The translations under genes and the position numbers were made by a program. Of a DNA stretch of 20,103 nt, positions 1-7,442 are shown piece by piece; positions within the stretch are counted from its first letter, which is position 1, and the number at the start of each line of letters is the position of its first letter. The notes under the pieces are model-generated. The model did no database searches. It saw nothing but the letters and a program-made list of their open reading frames with translations, and was not told where the DNA came from. The stretch comes from CAYVZZ01 sp964456185 (GTDB taxonomy: Bacteria > Pseudomonadota > Gammaproteobacteria > Pseudomonadales > Alcanivoracaceae), in contig CAYVZZ010000040.1 of NCBI GenBank assembly GCA_964456185.1, positions 1-20,103 on the forward strand. The letters are read 5' to 3'.

Positions 1-83
1 TGGTCACTCATATCATTCCTGTCACTACTTTATGAATCATCTGCGCTATGATACGCAAAACTCATGACACTGTATGCTTTGCT

Positions 84-470
84 ATGTATAAAACACGCCT
101 AACCCCCCGTTTTTCAGAAACCGACGCCTTTGGCCACATCAACAACACGGTATTCAATGTCTGGTTTGAAGCCGCTCGCGGCAACGGGCTTTTTCAGCTA
201 TTCGACAGCGGTAATGGTCTGGCTGACATGAGCCTCATTCTGGCGCGCACCGAAGTCGATTTCACGGCACAAACCTTCTATGGGCAAGAAGTCGAAATTC
301 GCACGGAAATTGGCCATATCGGCAATTCCTCATTCGAAGTCGAACAGGAAGCCTGGCAAGACGGCAAGCTGGTAGCGCGCGGGAAGGCCGTGCAAGTGCA
401 TTTCGATAAAGCCACCCAACGCGCCAAACCGCTAAGCGATACCTTGAAACAACAATTACAGGCACTCTAA
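84..470 (+). CDS. Acyl-CoA thioesterase-like hot-dog protein (4HBT/YbgC-type)
   Basis: Predicted cytoplasmic thioesterase of the 4-hydroxybenzoyl-CoA thioesterase superfamily, which hydrolyses acyl-CoA thioesters; the substrate cannot be told from sequence. From the ATG at 84 the protein has 128 residues, a normal size for a single hot-dog domain. The family signature DAFGHINN lies near residues 14-21, with the active-site Asp followed by the GH..N turn, then the hydrophobic helix and FTAQ and VQVHF strands. An in-frame ATG at 48 would add 12 residues with no similarity to the family. Neither start has a clear Shine–Dalgarno; I prefer 84 because the hot-dog strand normally begins only a few residues from the N-terminus. 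Its stop overlaps the prmB start (TAATG), so the two are probably cotranscribed. Family assignment is firm, start and substrate uncertain. Confidence 0.82.
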   Translation: MYKTRLTPRFSETDAFGHINNTVFNVWFEAARGNGLFQLFDSGNGLADMSLILARTEVDFTAQTFYGQEVEIRTEIGHIGNSSFEVEQEAWQDGKLVARGKAVQVHFDKATQRAKPLSDTLKQQLQAL

Positions 471-1381
471 TGCTTAAGCAATCCTTAATAGACGAAGCTT
501 GTCGCGACCTTTCCACCTGCACCGATTTTTTGCGCTGGGGAGAAACCTGCCTACGTCGTGATCAAGTATTTAGCGGCCAAGGTTTTGCCGACCCCTGGGA
601 TGAAACCGTGCAGTTGTTATTGCATGTGCTGCATCTGCCCGCCGACCCGGACCCACGCATTCTCGGTGCGCGTTTGCTCCACAGTGAAAAGCAAGCTTTT
701 TGCCGTCTGCTGCAGCGCCGCATTAATGAACAAGTGCCCACGGCCTACCTCATTAACGAGGCGTGGTTTTGTGGCCTGTCTTTTTATGTGGATGAACGCG
801 TGCTGATTCCGCGCTCGCCCATAGCTGAGCTCATCGAGGCCGGTTTTCAACCTTGGTTAGAGCAAGAACCCACCCGCGTACTCGACCTCTGCACCGGCTC
901 CGGTTGCATTGCCATCGCCCTGGCGCATGCCTTCCCGGATGCGCAAGTCGATGCCTCTGACATTTCAGCGGATGCATTAGCCGTCGCCCAACGCAATGTC
1001 GCGGATTATCAGCTCGAAGAACAAGTGACCTTGCTTCAAGGCGATGGCATGAAAGCCGTTAGCGGCCAATACGATTTGATTGTCTCCAACCCGCCCTATG
1101 TCGATGCCGGTGACATGGCCAGTCGACCGGCCGAATACCATCACGAGCCCGAATTGGCATTAGCCAGCGGTGAAGACGGCCTGGATTTCACTCGCCAATT
1201 ATTGGCTGATGCCGCCAAACATCTCACCGATAACGGGCTGCTTATTGTCGAAGTCGGCAACAGTGCACCGGCACTGGAAGCGGCTTTCCCGCAACTGCCA
1301 TTCTTCTGGTTCGAGTTTGCCCGTGGGGGGAGTGGGGTGTTTATGCTCAGCAAGGCGCAGTTGCTTCAGGGATTGGGGTAG
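470..1381 (+). CDS. prmB: 50S ribosomal protein L3 N5-glutamine methyltransferase PrmB
   Basis: SAM-dependent methyltransferase predicted to methylate the side-chain amide of a conserved Gln in ribosomal protein L3 during large-subunit assembly. At 303 residues it has the family length. Visible elements are an N-terminal helical substrate-binding region, the SAM loop DLCTGSG (about residues 139-145), the acidic loop DASDIS, and the NPPY motif (207-210) that binds the target glutamine amide. The N-terminal part and LIPRSPI before the SAM domain favour PrmB over PrmC (release factors). PrmB lies next to aroC in many gammaproteobacteria; here aroC is close but separated by a convergent gene. It starts in a TAATG overlap with the thioesterase. 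Its last 16 nt overlap the 3' end of the opposite-strand kinase gene. Confidence 0.93.
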   Translation: MLKQSLIDEACRDLSTCTDFLRWGETCLRRDQVFSGQGFADPWDETVQLLLHVLHLPADPDPRILGARLLHSEKQAFCRLLQRRINEQVPTAYLINEAWFCGLSFYVDERVLIPRSPIAELIEAGFQPWLEQEPTRVLDLCTGSGCIAIALAHAFPDAQVDASDISADALAVAQRNVADYQLEEQVTLLQGDGMKAVSGQYDLIVSNPPYVDAGDMASRPAEYHHEPELALASGEDGLDFTRQLLADAAKHLTDNGLLIVEVGNSAPALEAAFPQLPFFWFEFARGGSGVFMLSKAQLLQGLG

Positions 1382-1938
1382 GGCGCTACACCATTTTTTG
1401 CACAAGCGGTTTTCACTGCATGAATGGCAGTAGCCAAACGCTCATCCCAGCCTCCACATATATCAACATAAGGGAGTTGGCATTTTATTAAGGCTTGTTG
1501 CCACACTTGGTGATAGTGCTGCCGTTCGGCTTCATCGCGGAAGCAGCGCTGTGGATCCTCTTCAAAGGGAATGTCGGCGTGGCAAAACAGATAAAGACAA
1601 TGGGCTAAGGCGCGATTATTGGCTTCTTGTCGCACCCAATCGGGGCATTTCCCAGGAAACAGGATATCCGCCCAGAGGACATTGGTGATTAAATCCGTAT
1701 CACAAAATAACAGCCTGTCAGCTTCCTTTGCCGCAGCGCGGTGATTGGCTAATTGCCCCCGGGCGATGGCACCTAAATCGCTGGCACTAATCCGACCTTG
1801 GTTTGCATCCCAAAATTCCCGTACATATTCGTCGGCAACAGGGGCGGAAAAGTGCTGCCCCAATTGCTTGGCCAGGGTGGTTTTACCGGTAGATTCGGTG
1901 CCAAACAGGATAAAATAGAGGGGATGCGATGTGGACAT
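1366..1938 (-). CDS. NadR-like P-loop kinase (putative nicotinamide riboside kinase domain protein)
   Basis: A stand-alone 190-residue P-loop ATPase. The Walker A loop GTESTGKT is at residues 13-20, followed by DEYVREFWD (about 36-44) and CDTDLITN near residue 80, an arrangement typical of the ribosylnicotinamide kinase domain of NadR (AAA_28-type). The adenylyltransferase and helix-turn-helix parts of full NadR are absent. Predicted reaction: ATP-dependent phosphorylation of nicotinamide riboside to NMN, in the cytoplasm; this rests on family resemblance. The ATG at 1938 is chosen; a GTG at 1947 would add three residues, and neither has a good ribosome-binding site. The gene runs opposite to prmB with a 16-nt tail-to-tail overlap and is divergent from aroC. 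No PnuC-type transporter is nearby, so the substrate is unproven. Confidence 0.78.
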   Translation of the reverse strand: MSTSHPLYFILFGTESTGKTTLAKQLGQHFSAPVADEYVREFWDANQGRISASDLGAIARGQLANHRAAAKEADRLLFCDTDLITNVLWADILFPGKCPDWVRQEANNRALAHCLYLFCHADIPFEEDPQRCFRDEAERQHYHQVWQQALIKCQLPYVDICGGWDERLATAIHAVKTACAKNGVAPYPNP

Positions 1939-2059
1939 GACGAACACTGAATGTCTAAAAGGAGTTGTGCAAGCAGTAGCTTAGACGGTTTTGCTGCATT
2001 TATGCCAGTTTATTGCATAGAAAATAATTCCCCTAGTGAACCTATGGGCAGTCTTTCGG

Positions 2060-2065
2060 TATACT
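2060..2065 (+). promoter_or_regulatory. Candidate -10 element upstream of aroC
   Basis: TATACT matches five of six positions of the sigma-70 -10 consensus and lies 34 nt before the aroC ATG, in the interval between the divergent kinase gene and aroC. At the expected spacing there is only a poor -35 (GTGAAC/TGAACC around 2036-2042), so the assignment is tentative. Confidence 0.3.
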
Positions 2066-2099
2066 GCGCCCACAGCCTATAAATGATGCGAGATACACG

Positions 2100-3188
2100 A
2101 TGGCGGGTAATTCTTTTGGTGAATTGTTTCGGGTAACTACCTTTGGCGAGAGCCATGGCTTGGCACTTGGTGCCATTGTTGACGGTTGCCCACCTGGGTT
2201 AGAACTCAGTGAAGAGGATATGCAGGGCGAACTGGACCGTCGTCGTCCAGGCACCAGTCGCTATACCACTCAGCGCCGTGAACCGGATCGGGTGAAGATT
2301 CTGTCCGGCGTGTTTGAAGGTAAAACGACGGGCACGCCTATCGGTTTGCTAATCGAGAATACTGATCAACGCTCCAAAGATTATGGTGAAATTGCTCGCC
2401 AATTTCGTCCTGCCCACGCCGATTACACCTACCTGCAGAAATACGGCATTCGTGACTATCGTGGCGGTGGACGTGCTTCAGCGCGCGAAACAGCCATGCG
2501 CGTTGCGGCGGGCGCGATAGCACGCAAATACTTGCAGCAGAAGCTGGGTATCGAAATCTATGGAGGCTGTGTTCAATTAGGCCCAATTAAGGCCGAACAG
2601 TTTGATTGGACGAGTGTGAATGACAACCCGTTTTTCTTCCCGGATGCCAGCAAGGTGCCCGAGTTGGAAGATTTCATTAACCAACTGCGCCGCGATGGCT
2701 CCTCTAGCGGTGCTCGCGTGTCAGTATTTGCGCGCAATGTGCCGGTTGGTTTGGGAGAGCCGGTATTCGATAAGCTGGATGCTGTGCTGGCCCACGCCAT
2801 GGTGAGCATCAATGCGGTAAAAGGTGTTGAGATTGGTGACGGTTTCGATGTGGTGGAAAAACGCGGTGAAACCAATCGGGATGAGATGACGGCGGACGGC
2901 TTTCAGTCTAACCATGCCGGCGGCACCCTGGGCGGCATATCCTCCGGACAAGAGATTCGCGTCTCCATGGCGTTAAAGCCGACTTCTAGTATTACCAATC
3001 CGGGTCGTTCGCTGGATATTGACGGCAATACAGTTGAAGTGGTTACTAAGGGGCGTCACGACCCTTGTGTTGGTGTGCGTGCCACGCCTATTGCCGAGGC
3101 CATGTTGGCGTTGGTATTGATGGACCATTACCTGCGTCATCGTGCGCAATGCGGTGACGTCGAGCCTCGGGCTCCCTTGTTTCGGTAA
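2100..3188 (+). CDS. aroC: Chorismate synthase
   Basis: Catalyses the last shikimate-pathway step, the anti-1,4-elimination of phosphate from 5-enolpyruvylshikimate-3-phosphate to give chorismate, using reduced FMN in the cytoplasm. The 362-residue protein has the family's full length. Signatures are GESHG (16-20, containing catalytic His19), the SRYTTQRREPD stretch (about 53-63), RPAHADYTY with His106, GGRASARETA (123-132), and GGISSGQ toward the C-terminus. The ATG at 2100 begins MAGNSFGELF, the usual N-terminus. The ribosome-binding site is weak (GAG at about -9). A candidate -10 box lies upstream. The downstream permease follows within 15 nt, but a strong hairpin starts 39 nt after the aroC stop and may end or attenuate the transcript. 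Confidence 0.97.
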   Translation: MAGNSFGELFRVTTFGESHGLALGAIVDGCPPGLELSEEDMQGELDRRRPGTSRYTTQRREPDRVKILSGVFEGKTTGTPIGLLIENTDQRSKDYGEIARQFRPAHADYTYLQKYGIRDYRGGGRASARETAMRVAAGAIARKYLQQKLGIEIYGGCVQLGPIKAEQFDWTSVNDNPFFFPDASKVPELEDFINQLRRDGSSSGARVSVFARNVPVGLGEPVFDKLDAVLAHAMVSINAVKGVEIGDGFDVVEKRGETNRDEMTADGFQSNHAGGTLGGISSGQEIRVSMALKPTSSITNPGRSLDIDGNTVEVVTKGRHDPCVGVRATPIAEAMLALVLMDHYLRHRAQCGDVEPRAPLFR

Positions 3189-3202
3189 GTTTGTGTTGTT
3201 CC

Positions 3203-4585
3203 GTGAATAACGAATCTACTGCATCACCAAAGCGGGCGCATTCATCGAATGCGCCCGCTTTGGCTCGCGGCTTAAAAAATCGGCATATCCAGCTGATTGC
3301 ACTTGGCGGTGCCATCGGTACCGGCTTGTTTTATGGCTCGGCAAAGTCCATCGAATTAGCCGGCCCCTCTGTTTTGGTGGCCTATATCATCGGTGGCGGT
3401 GTGATGTATCTCATCATGCGTATGCTGGGTGAAATGGTCACCGAAGAGCCGGTTGCCGGTACGTTTAGTCACTTTGCGCAGCGCTACTGGGGTGGCTTTG
3501 CCGGCTTCTTGTCGGGCTGGAACTACTGGATGCTTTATGTGCTGGCTAGCATGGTTGAGCTTACCGCCATTGGTCATTATGTGCATTTTTGGTGGCCGAC
3601 GTTGCCCGGTTGGGTGGCGATTTTAGGCGTTTGGGGCGCCGTTACCGCGTTAAACCTGTTTCAGGTGAAACTCTTCGGTGAATTCGAGTTCTGGTTGGCG
3701 TTAATCAAAATTGTCGCCATTATCGCCATGATTGTGCTGGGGGGCTGGCTTATTGTTCAGCACTGGGGGCAGCCCGATATGGGCGTGGCCAATTTTTGGC
3801 AGCAGGGCGGTTTCATGCCACATGGCATAAGCGGTTTGCTGTTGTCCCTTGTGGTGGTGATGTTTTCTTTCGGTGGCACCGAGTTGATTGGTGTGACCGC
3901 TGCAGAAGCCGACAACCCGCGCAAAAGTATTCCACGTGCCATTAATCAGGTGCTGTGGCGCATTTTGGTGTTTTATGTGGGCGCCATGGCGGTGCTGATT
4001 ATGCTTTACCCTTGGAACCAGATAGGCGCAGAGGGCAGCCCTTTTGTGACCATTTTTGCGGACTTGGGTATTCCGGCGGCACCGACCTTGTTGAATATTG
4101 TGGTGCTTACGGCTGCGGTGTCGGTTTACAACAGTGGTATGTACAGTAATGGCCGCATGCTATACCAGTTGGCCCAGCAGGGAGATGCGCCTGGGTTGTT
4201 TGCGCGTATCAATGAAAAAGGCGTGCCCATGGCGGGCGTCTTGGCATCGGCTGTCGCCATTTTTATGGCCGTTGTGGTGAATGTTTTTATGCCGGAAAGC
4301 GCCTTCTTGTTTGTCTTGGCTTTGGCGACGGCAGCGGCGTCTCTGACTTTGCTGATGATTGTGTTAATCCACTGGCGTTTTCGTGCATATCATCAGGGCA
4401 GGGCGCTGCATTTTCCGGCTTTGTGGTTCCCCTGGGCGAATATCGGTTGCGTAGTATTTTTGGTGATGTTGGTTGGCTTGATGACACAGCTGGATAGCAC
4501 TCGAGCGGCGGTGTTTGTGTTGCCTTGTTGGTTGTTGTTATTAGCTGGTTGTTACTGGGCAAAAAAGCGACTTTTCCAGGGCTGA
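3203..4585 (+). CDS. APC-superfamily amino-acid permease (AAT family)
   Basis: Inner-membrane amino-acid transporter, probably a proton symporter. The segment ARGLKNRHIQLIALGGAIGT and the following GLFYGSA are the first-helix signature shared by AroP, ProY, CycA, LysP and relatives; about 12 hydrophobic segments follow over about 460 residues. The PVAGTFSHFAQRYWG and SFGGTELIGVTAAE segments are also typical of the AAT family. The substrate cannot be decided. The start is unclear: the frame opens at TTG 3191, a GTG lies at 3203 and another TTG at 3260, none with a recognisable Shine–Dalgarno. GTG 3203 is used here. A perfect 17-bp inverted repeat (3227-3263) falls inside the N-terminal codons, before the conserved domain. 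The gene ends facing the terminator of the opposite-strand operon. Confidence 0.88.
   Translation: MNNESTASPKRAHSSNAPALARGLKNRHIQLIALGGAIGTGLFYGSAKSIELAGPSVLVAYIIGGGVMYLIMRMLGEMVTEEPVAGTFSHFAQRYWGGFAGFLSGWNYWMLYVLASMVELTAIGHYVHFWWPTLPGWVAILGVWGAVTALNLFQVKLFGEFEFWLALIKIVAIIAMIVLGGWLIVQHWGQPDMGVANFWQQGGFMPHGISGLLLSLVVVMFSFGGTELIGVTAAEADNPRKSIPRAINQVLWRILVFYVGAMAVLIMLYPWNQIGAEGSPFVTIFADLGIPAAPTLLNIVVLTAAVSVYNSGMYSNGRMLYQLAQQGDAPGLFARINEKGVPMAGVLASAVAIFMAVVVNVFMPESAFLFVLALATAAASLTLLMIVLIHWRFRAYHQGRALHFPALWFPWANIGCVVFLVMLVGLMTQLDSTRAAVFVLPCWLLLLAGCYWAKKRLFQG
3227..3263. repeat. Perfect 17-bp inverted repeat with 3-nt loop (terminator/attenuator-like)
   Basis: The left arm (3227-3243, CCAAAGCGGGCGCATTC) and right arm (3247-3263) are exact reverse complements around the loop ATC. 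The GC-rich core flanked by AAA and TTT looks like a bidirectional intrinsic terminator, but only three T residues follow the core before GG. It begins 39 nt after the aroC stop and lies in frame within the permease N-terminal codons. It could terminate aroC transcripts or attenuate permease expression; the structure is certain, the role inferred. Confidence 0.75.
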
Positions 4586-4592
4586 TAGGGAT

Positions 4593-4629
4593 AAAAAAAC
4601 CGGCTAGACTGCGATGCGTCTAGCCGGTT
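4593..4629 (-). terminator. Rho-independent terminator of the nine-gene minus-strand operon
   Basis: A perfect 12-bp stem (4598-4609 with 4618-4629) closes an 8-nt loop and, read on the minus strand, runs straight into seven T residues (4599-4593). It lies 16 nt beyond the stop of the TonB-like gene. Read on the plus strand the T-run is missing, so it mainly serves the minus-strand operon, though it also sits just past the convergent permease gene. Confidence 0.9.
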
Positions 4630-4645
4630 CGATAAGACAAACCAC

Positions 4646-5719
4646 TTAACTCGGGAAGAAGTTAAGTGAGTAGTTGCCTTTCCAGGTCTCGACATCCATG
4701 GCACCAAAGTTCATGCCCATGACGATGATGCGTATGCGCATGAGCAGCTTGGGTGCATCGAGATCGCTTTTTTCCACTTTGACCTTGGACACTTTGCCGG
4801 ATGGCTCGATAACAAGATGTAGCACAACAGTACCTTGTAGCGTCGGGTTTTTACGCAGCGCACGCTGATACTGGCTGTTTAAACGACCCGCATAGCGGTC
4901 GAATACCCGCCGTATCTGCTCTTGACTACGACTGGCTTGGCCGCTGCTTTTGTGCACTGTCGTAGAACCAGCGTTTGAGCTGGCCAGCTTGCTATGCACC
5001 TTGCCACCGCCGGCCACGGTTTTTCCTTTTCCATAGCCTTTCAGGCGACCATTGCCGTTGGCACCAACGGTACCGTTGCCTGAGGCACGCCCAGCGCCAA
5101 CCAATGCAGCTGCGCTGCTGCCTTTGCTGGCAGCCACTGCAATGAGGTCACGACCGGGCTTTAAGCTGGCCGATTTAGCACCGCCACGTTGCAAATCGTT
5201 GGCGGTGCCCGCCATGGCGCCGGTGCCACCCATGCCGGCCAAGCCAGTAGTGGGTGCCATGTCGCGCAGCCCGGCAAAGGCGTCCTTGAATACCGCAACA
5301 TGCTTTTGCGCTTTGGCGCGTGCCGCTTGTATTTGTTGCTGCGTAGGCTGTGTTGTTACCGGCTCAGGCTCTGGTTGAGGCTTTGGCTCGGTTTTTGGCT
5401 TTGGCTTCGTTTCGGTGACAGCTTCTTTTTTCTCAACCTTGGGTTTCTCCTTTTTTTGTTCTTTCTTTTTAACGTCGGGCTTCTTCTCGGGAACGATCGG
5501 TTTTTGCTTTTGTTCCTTAATGAAGTTTGCCCAGCGTTCTGGCGTTTCCTGAGGAACATAACGTTCATGTTCAACAGGGGGCGCAAACTGGATGAGCACA
5601 ACAAAGAGAAGGCTCAGGAGCAGAAGCAAAAGCGCGGGTATCCAGAGCCGATAGCGGTCGGCGCGGGTTTCATCCCAAGGAAGTAATGAATGGTTTGTCA
5701 GCAGTATAGGTGTACTCAT
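4646..5719 (-). CDS. TonB-like energy-transducing protein with AgmX/PglI-type C-terminal domain
   Basis: Predicted inner-membrane-anchored, periplasm-spanning protein that would carry force from the TolQ/ExbD-type motor to an outer partner. In order over 357 residues: a short cytoplasmic N-terminus, one transmembrane helix (about 26-45), a Lys/Pro/Glu-rich linker (about 65-125), a Gly/Ala/Ser-rich low-complexity segment (about 155-255), and a C-terminal domain (about 262-357). That last domain contains RRVFDRYAGRLNSQYQRAL, then GTVVLHLVIEPSG and KVEKSDLD, the pattern of the AgmX/PglI C-terminal family (TonB-C-like fold). Proteins with this end include Myxococcus GltG and GltJ of the gliding machinery. 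It is the last gene of the operon, overlaps the second ExbD by TAATG and is followed by the terminator. No adjacent TonB-dependent receptor is visible. Partner and function are unknown. Confidence 0.85.
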   Translation of the reverse strand: MSTPILLTNHSLLPWDETRADRYRLWIPALLLLLLSLLFVVLIQFAPPVEHERYVPQETPERWANFIKEQKQKPIVPEKKPDVKKKEQKKEKPKVEKKEAVTETKPKPKTEPKPQPEPEPVTTQPTQQQIQAARAKAQKHVAVFKDAFAGLRDMAPTTGLAGMGGTGAMAGTANDLQRGGAKSASLKPGRDLIAVAASKGSSAAALVGAGRASGNGTVGANGNGRLKGYGKGKTVAGGGKVHSKLASSNAGSTTVHKSSGQASRSQEQIRRVFDRYAGRLNSQYQRALRKNPTLQGTVVLHLVIEPSGKVSKVKVEKSDLDAPKLLMRIRIIVMGMNFGAMDVETWKGNYSLNFFPS

Positions 5720-6222
5720 TAGGCAGACTCCGCTTTCATCAGAATCGCAAATGAGATCTTGGTGTAAACCGTCTGCGTGCAGCTCATCATCGCTTTCTTT
5801 AACAACGCAAAGGGAATGGATTTATCGCCCATGATGGTGATTTTGCGCGGCTCTGTGGTTTTCTTGCCGGTGGTTACCTCTAGGATGTGGTTGCGATATT
5901 CCAGCTCTTTTACTAACGCGGGAATGTCTGCTTTGTTGCTGGCAAGCACATCCTTCACGCTGGCAATTTGTTGCCCTTGAACAACGATATGCTCATCGCT
6001 TATTTGAACCACAATGGTGGTCTTGGGCAGAGTTGTTGCAGTTGACTGGGGCAGTTGGATATTTTGGCTGCTAGGTAGCGGCTGGCCCGATGATGATGTC
6101 GCGAGCAGGAACACAACCAACACGGTAAAAATGTCCATCAGCGACGTCAGCATGATCGGCGACGCATGGGGTTTGCGTCGCTGACGGCGTTGCATCCGCT
6201 TGATGCGAGGTGATGATTTCAT
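5719..6222 (-). CDS. ExbD/TolR-family biopolymer transport protein (Asp-containing)
   Basis: Second of two consecutive ExbD/TolR-type proteins, 167 residues. It has a basic cytoplasmic N-terminus (about residues 6-19), one transmembrane helix (about 23-43) carrying SLMDIFTVLVVF with Asp30 at the position of the proton-conducting Asp of ExbD and TolR, and a periplasmic C-terminal domain. It should form the proton path together with the TolQ/ExbB-like protein. The start overlaps the previous stop (TAATG) and is preceded by GGAGG at good spacing. The two ExbDs are diverged from each other, so they are unlikely to be a recent duplication. In Myxococcus the corresponding pair would be AglQ and AglS; which one this matches cannot be said from inspection. 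Confidence 0.9.
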   Translation of the reverse strand: MKSSPRIKRMQRRQRRKPHASPIMLTSLMDIFTVLVVFLLATSSSGQPLPSSQNIQLPQSTATTLPKTTIVVQISDEHIVVQGQQIASVKDVLASNKADIPALVKELEYRNHILEVTTGKKTTEPRKITIMGDKSIPFALLKKAMMSCTQTVYTKISFAILMKAESA

Positions 6223-6746
6223 TAGGCTCCTCCCTTGACGGCACTAGTGCTGCGCGGCGGCGCACTACCAATGCTGATGCTGGGAAAGAGGGGGCGACGA
6301 ATTTCGTGGCCAGCCACCTTCTCGGGACGATATCTCACTGCATCCATAATCGAGATAAGCAGTTGATAAGAGGTGTCATCCTGACTGAGTAGGGTGATCT
6401 TTTTCGTGTCAGGCACGCGCTGTTTTAGCTTGACCATATATTGGTGTAAACCGTTGACGTCGGGTTTCCCGTCGATGTTGGGAAAACGTTTGAGCGGGCC
6501 GGTATTACGATCATTAACCAACAGATAGTTGTCATAAATCATAACTTCCAGCGCTACCTTAGGCTTATCTTTTTGATCTTTTTGCTGTGCCGCACTGGCT
6601 TGAGCCGGCAGATTGACATCAAGAACAGCCACAGCAGAAAAGACGGCATTAACAAGCAAAAACGCAATGAGTACGACCATGACGTTCAAAAACGGTATCA
6701 GGTCGAGCTCGGGTTCGCTCTGATGTCTTCTTTTGTGAAACCGCAT
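6222..6746 (-). CDS. ExbD/TolR-family protein with Asn in place of the proton-carrying Asp
   Basis: First of two ExbD-type proteins, 174 residues: a short basic cytoplasmic tail, one transmembrane helix (about 16-38) and a periplasmic domain. The helix reads IPFLNVMVVLIAFLLV. Aligned with the ExbD pattern PFIDVMLVLLIIF, the catalytic Asp is replaced by Asn21 (codon AAC on the minus strand). Asp15 lies one helical turn and a half earlier, at the cytoplasmic edge, and does not align. A structural, non-proton-conducting ExbD paired with a conducting one is a reasonable inference. It starts 27 nt after the TolQ-like gene behind a purine-rich AGGGGGA, and ends in TAATG with the next ExbD. Family membership is firm. 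Confidence 0.88.
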   Translation of the reverse strand: MRFHKRRHQSEPELDLIPFLNVMVVLIAFLLVNAVFSAVAVLDVNLPAQASAAQQKDQKDKPKVALEVMIYDNYLLVNDRNTGPLKRFPNIDGKPDVNGLHQYMVKLKQRVPDTKKITLLSQDDTSYQLLISIMDAVRYRPEKVAGHEIRRPLFPSISIGSAPPRSTSAVKGGA

Positions 6747-6773
6747 TACGGTTCCCCCTGGTTGTTCTTGTGA

Positions 6774-7421
6774 TTAGTCAGACTTTTGTTCTTGATTCGC
6801 CATGGCTTGGCGGAAGATGTTCATAAACTTCACTGTGGCCATTTCCATGCTGTCGGTAATCTTGTTGGACATGGAGGTGATGAAGGTATGAGCGAGCAAT
6901 AAAGGAATCGCCGTAAACAGACCGAAAGCGGTACAGTTCATGGCTTCCGCGATGGCCGCAGAAAGCATATCGGCTTTTTGTGCCGGGTCTGCATTGGCAA
7001 CCGCCGCAAAAGCGTGAATGAGGCCGAAAATGGTACCAAGCAGACCAAGAAGCGTGGCAATGTTGGCGAGGGTGTTGATGTAGGGAGTGCGCGCTTCAAG
7101 CCGTGGCGTAGTTTCCATCAAGCCTTCGTCCATGGCGGTTTCTACATCATCCTGGCGTCGTGCAGAACGAGCACGCTCTAAACCGTAGGATAAAATTTTC
7201 CCCAACGCTGTTTTGTCACCACGAACGACTTCCGCCGATTGGCGAAACTGTCCTTTGGCAATGAGTGGGTAGACCTTTTTCCATAGTTTTTGATTGCGGC
7301 TTTTAACCGCCTGTAAGTAAATGATGCGCTCGATACAGATTGCCAGCCCGACTGCTAGTACCAGCAGAATGGGATACATGTAAGCACCCCCGGAATGGAA
7401 AAAGTCGATAATGGTTTGCAT
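6774..7421 (-). CDS. MotA/TolQ/ExbB-family proton channel protein
   Basis: Inner-membrane subunit of a proton-motive-force-powered motor, 215 residues. Three transmembrane helices are visible: about 15-35, 117-140 and 158-182, with the large cytoplasmic loop between the first two, as in TolQ and ExbB. The core motifs are NIATLLGLLGTIFGLIHAF and AIAEAMNCTAFGLFTAIPLL. Thr130 and Thr164 match the channel-lining Thr residues of ExbB (148 and 181 in E. coli). The ATG is preceded by AGGAG at a spacing of 7. It is the sole channel subunit in the operon and is followed by two ExbD proteins and a TonB-like protein, the order of a complete energising module. AglR of Myxococcus is the nearest named analogue I can suggest; TolQ or ExbB of the housekeeping systems is less likely given the neighbours. 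Confidence 0.94.
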   Translation of the reverse strand: MQTIIDFFHSGGAYMYPILLVLAVGLAICIERIIYLQAVKSRNQKLWKKVYPLIAKGQFRQSAEVVRGDKTALGKILSYGLERARSARRQDDVETAMDEGLMETTPRLEARTPYINTLANIATLLGLLGTIFGLIHAFAAVANADPAQKADMLSAAIAEAMNCTAFGLFTAIPLLLAHTFITSMSNKITDSMEMATVKFMNIFRQAMANQEQKSD

Positions 7422-7442
7422 GGATAGCTCCTAAGGGTTGGT

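Noticed and set aside
64..92. ATGACA–17 bp–TATAAA promoter-like pair
   Set aside because: It matches sigma-70 well, but transcription would begin inside the thioesterase coding region, after both plausible starts; probably chance, unless a start further downstream is used.
5189..5686. 165-aa plus-strand ORF rich in Leu, Phe and Trp
   Set aside because: It is the antisense shadow of the Lys/Pro-rich linker and transmembrane part of the TonB-like gene; repeats there keep frames open on both strands.
4646..7421. Housekeeping Tol–Pal or siderophore TonB–ExbB–ExbD system
   Set aside because: There is no TolB propeller, no Pal/OmpA domain, no receptor; there are two ExbDs, large TPR proteins and an AgmX/PglI-type C-terminus instead.
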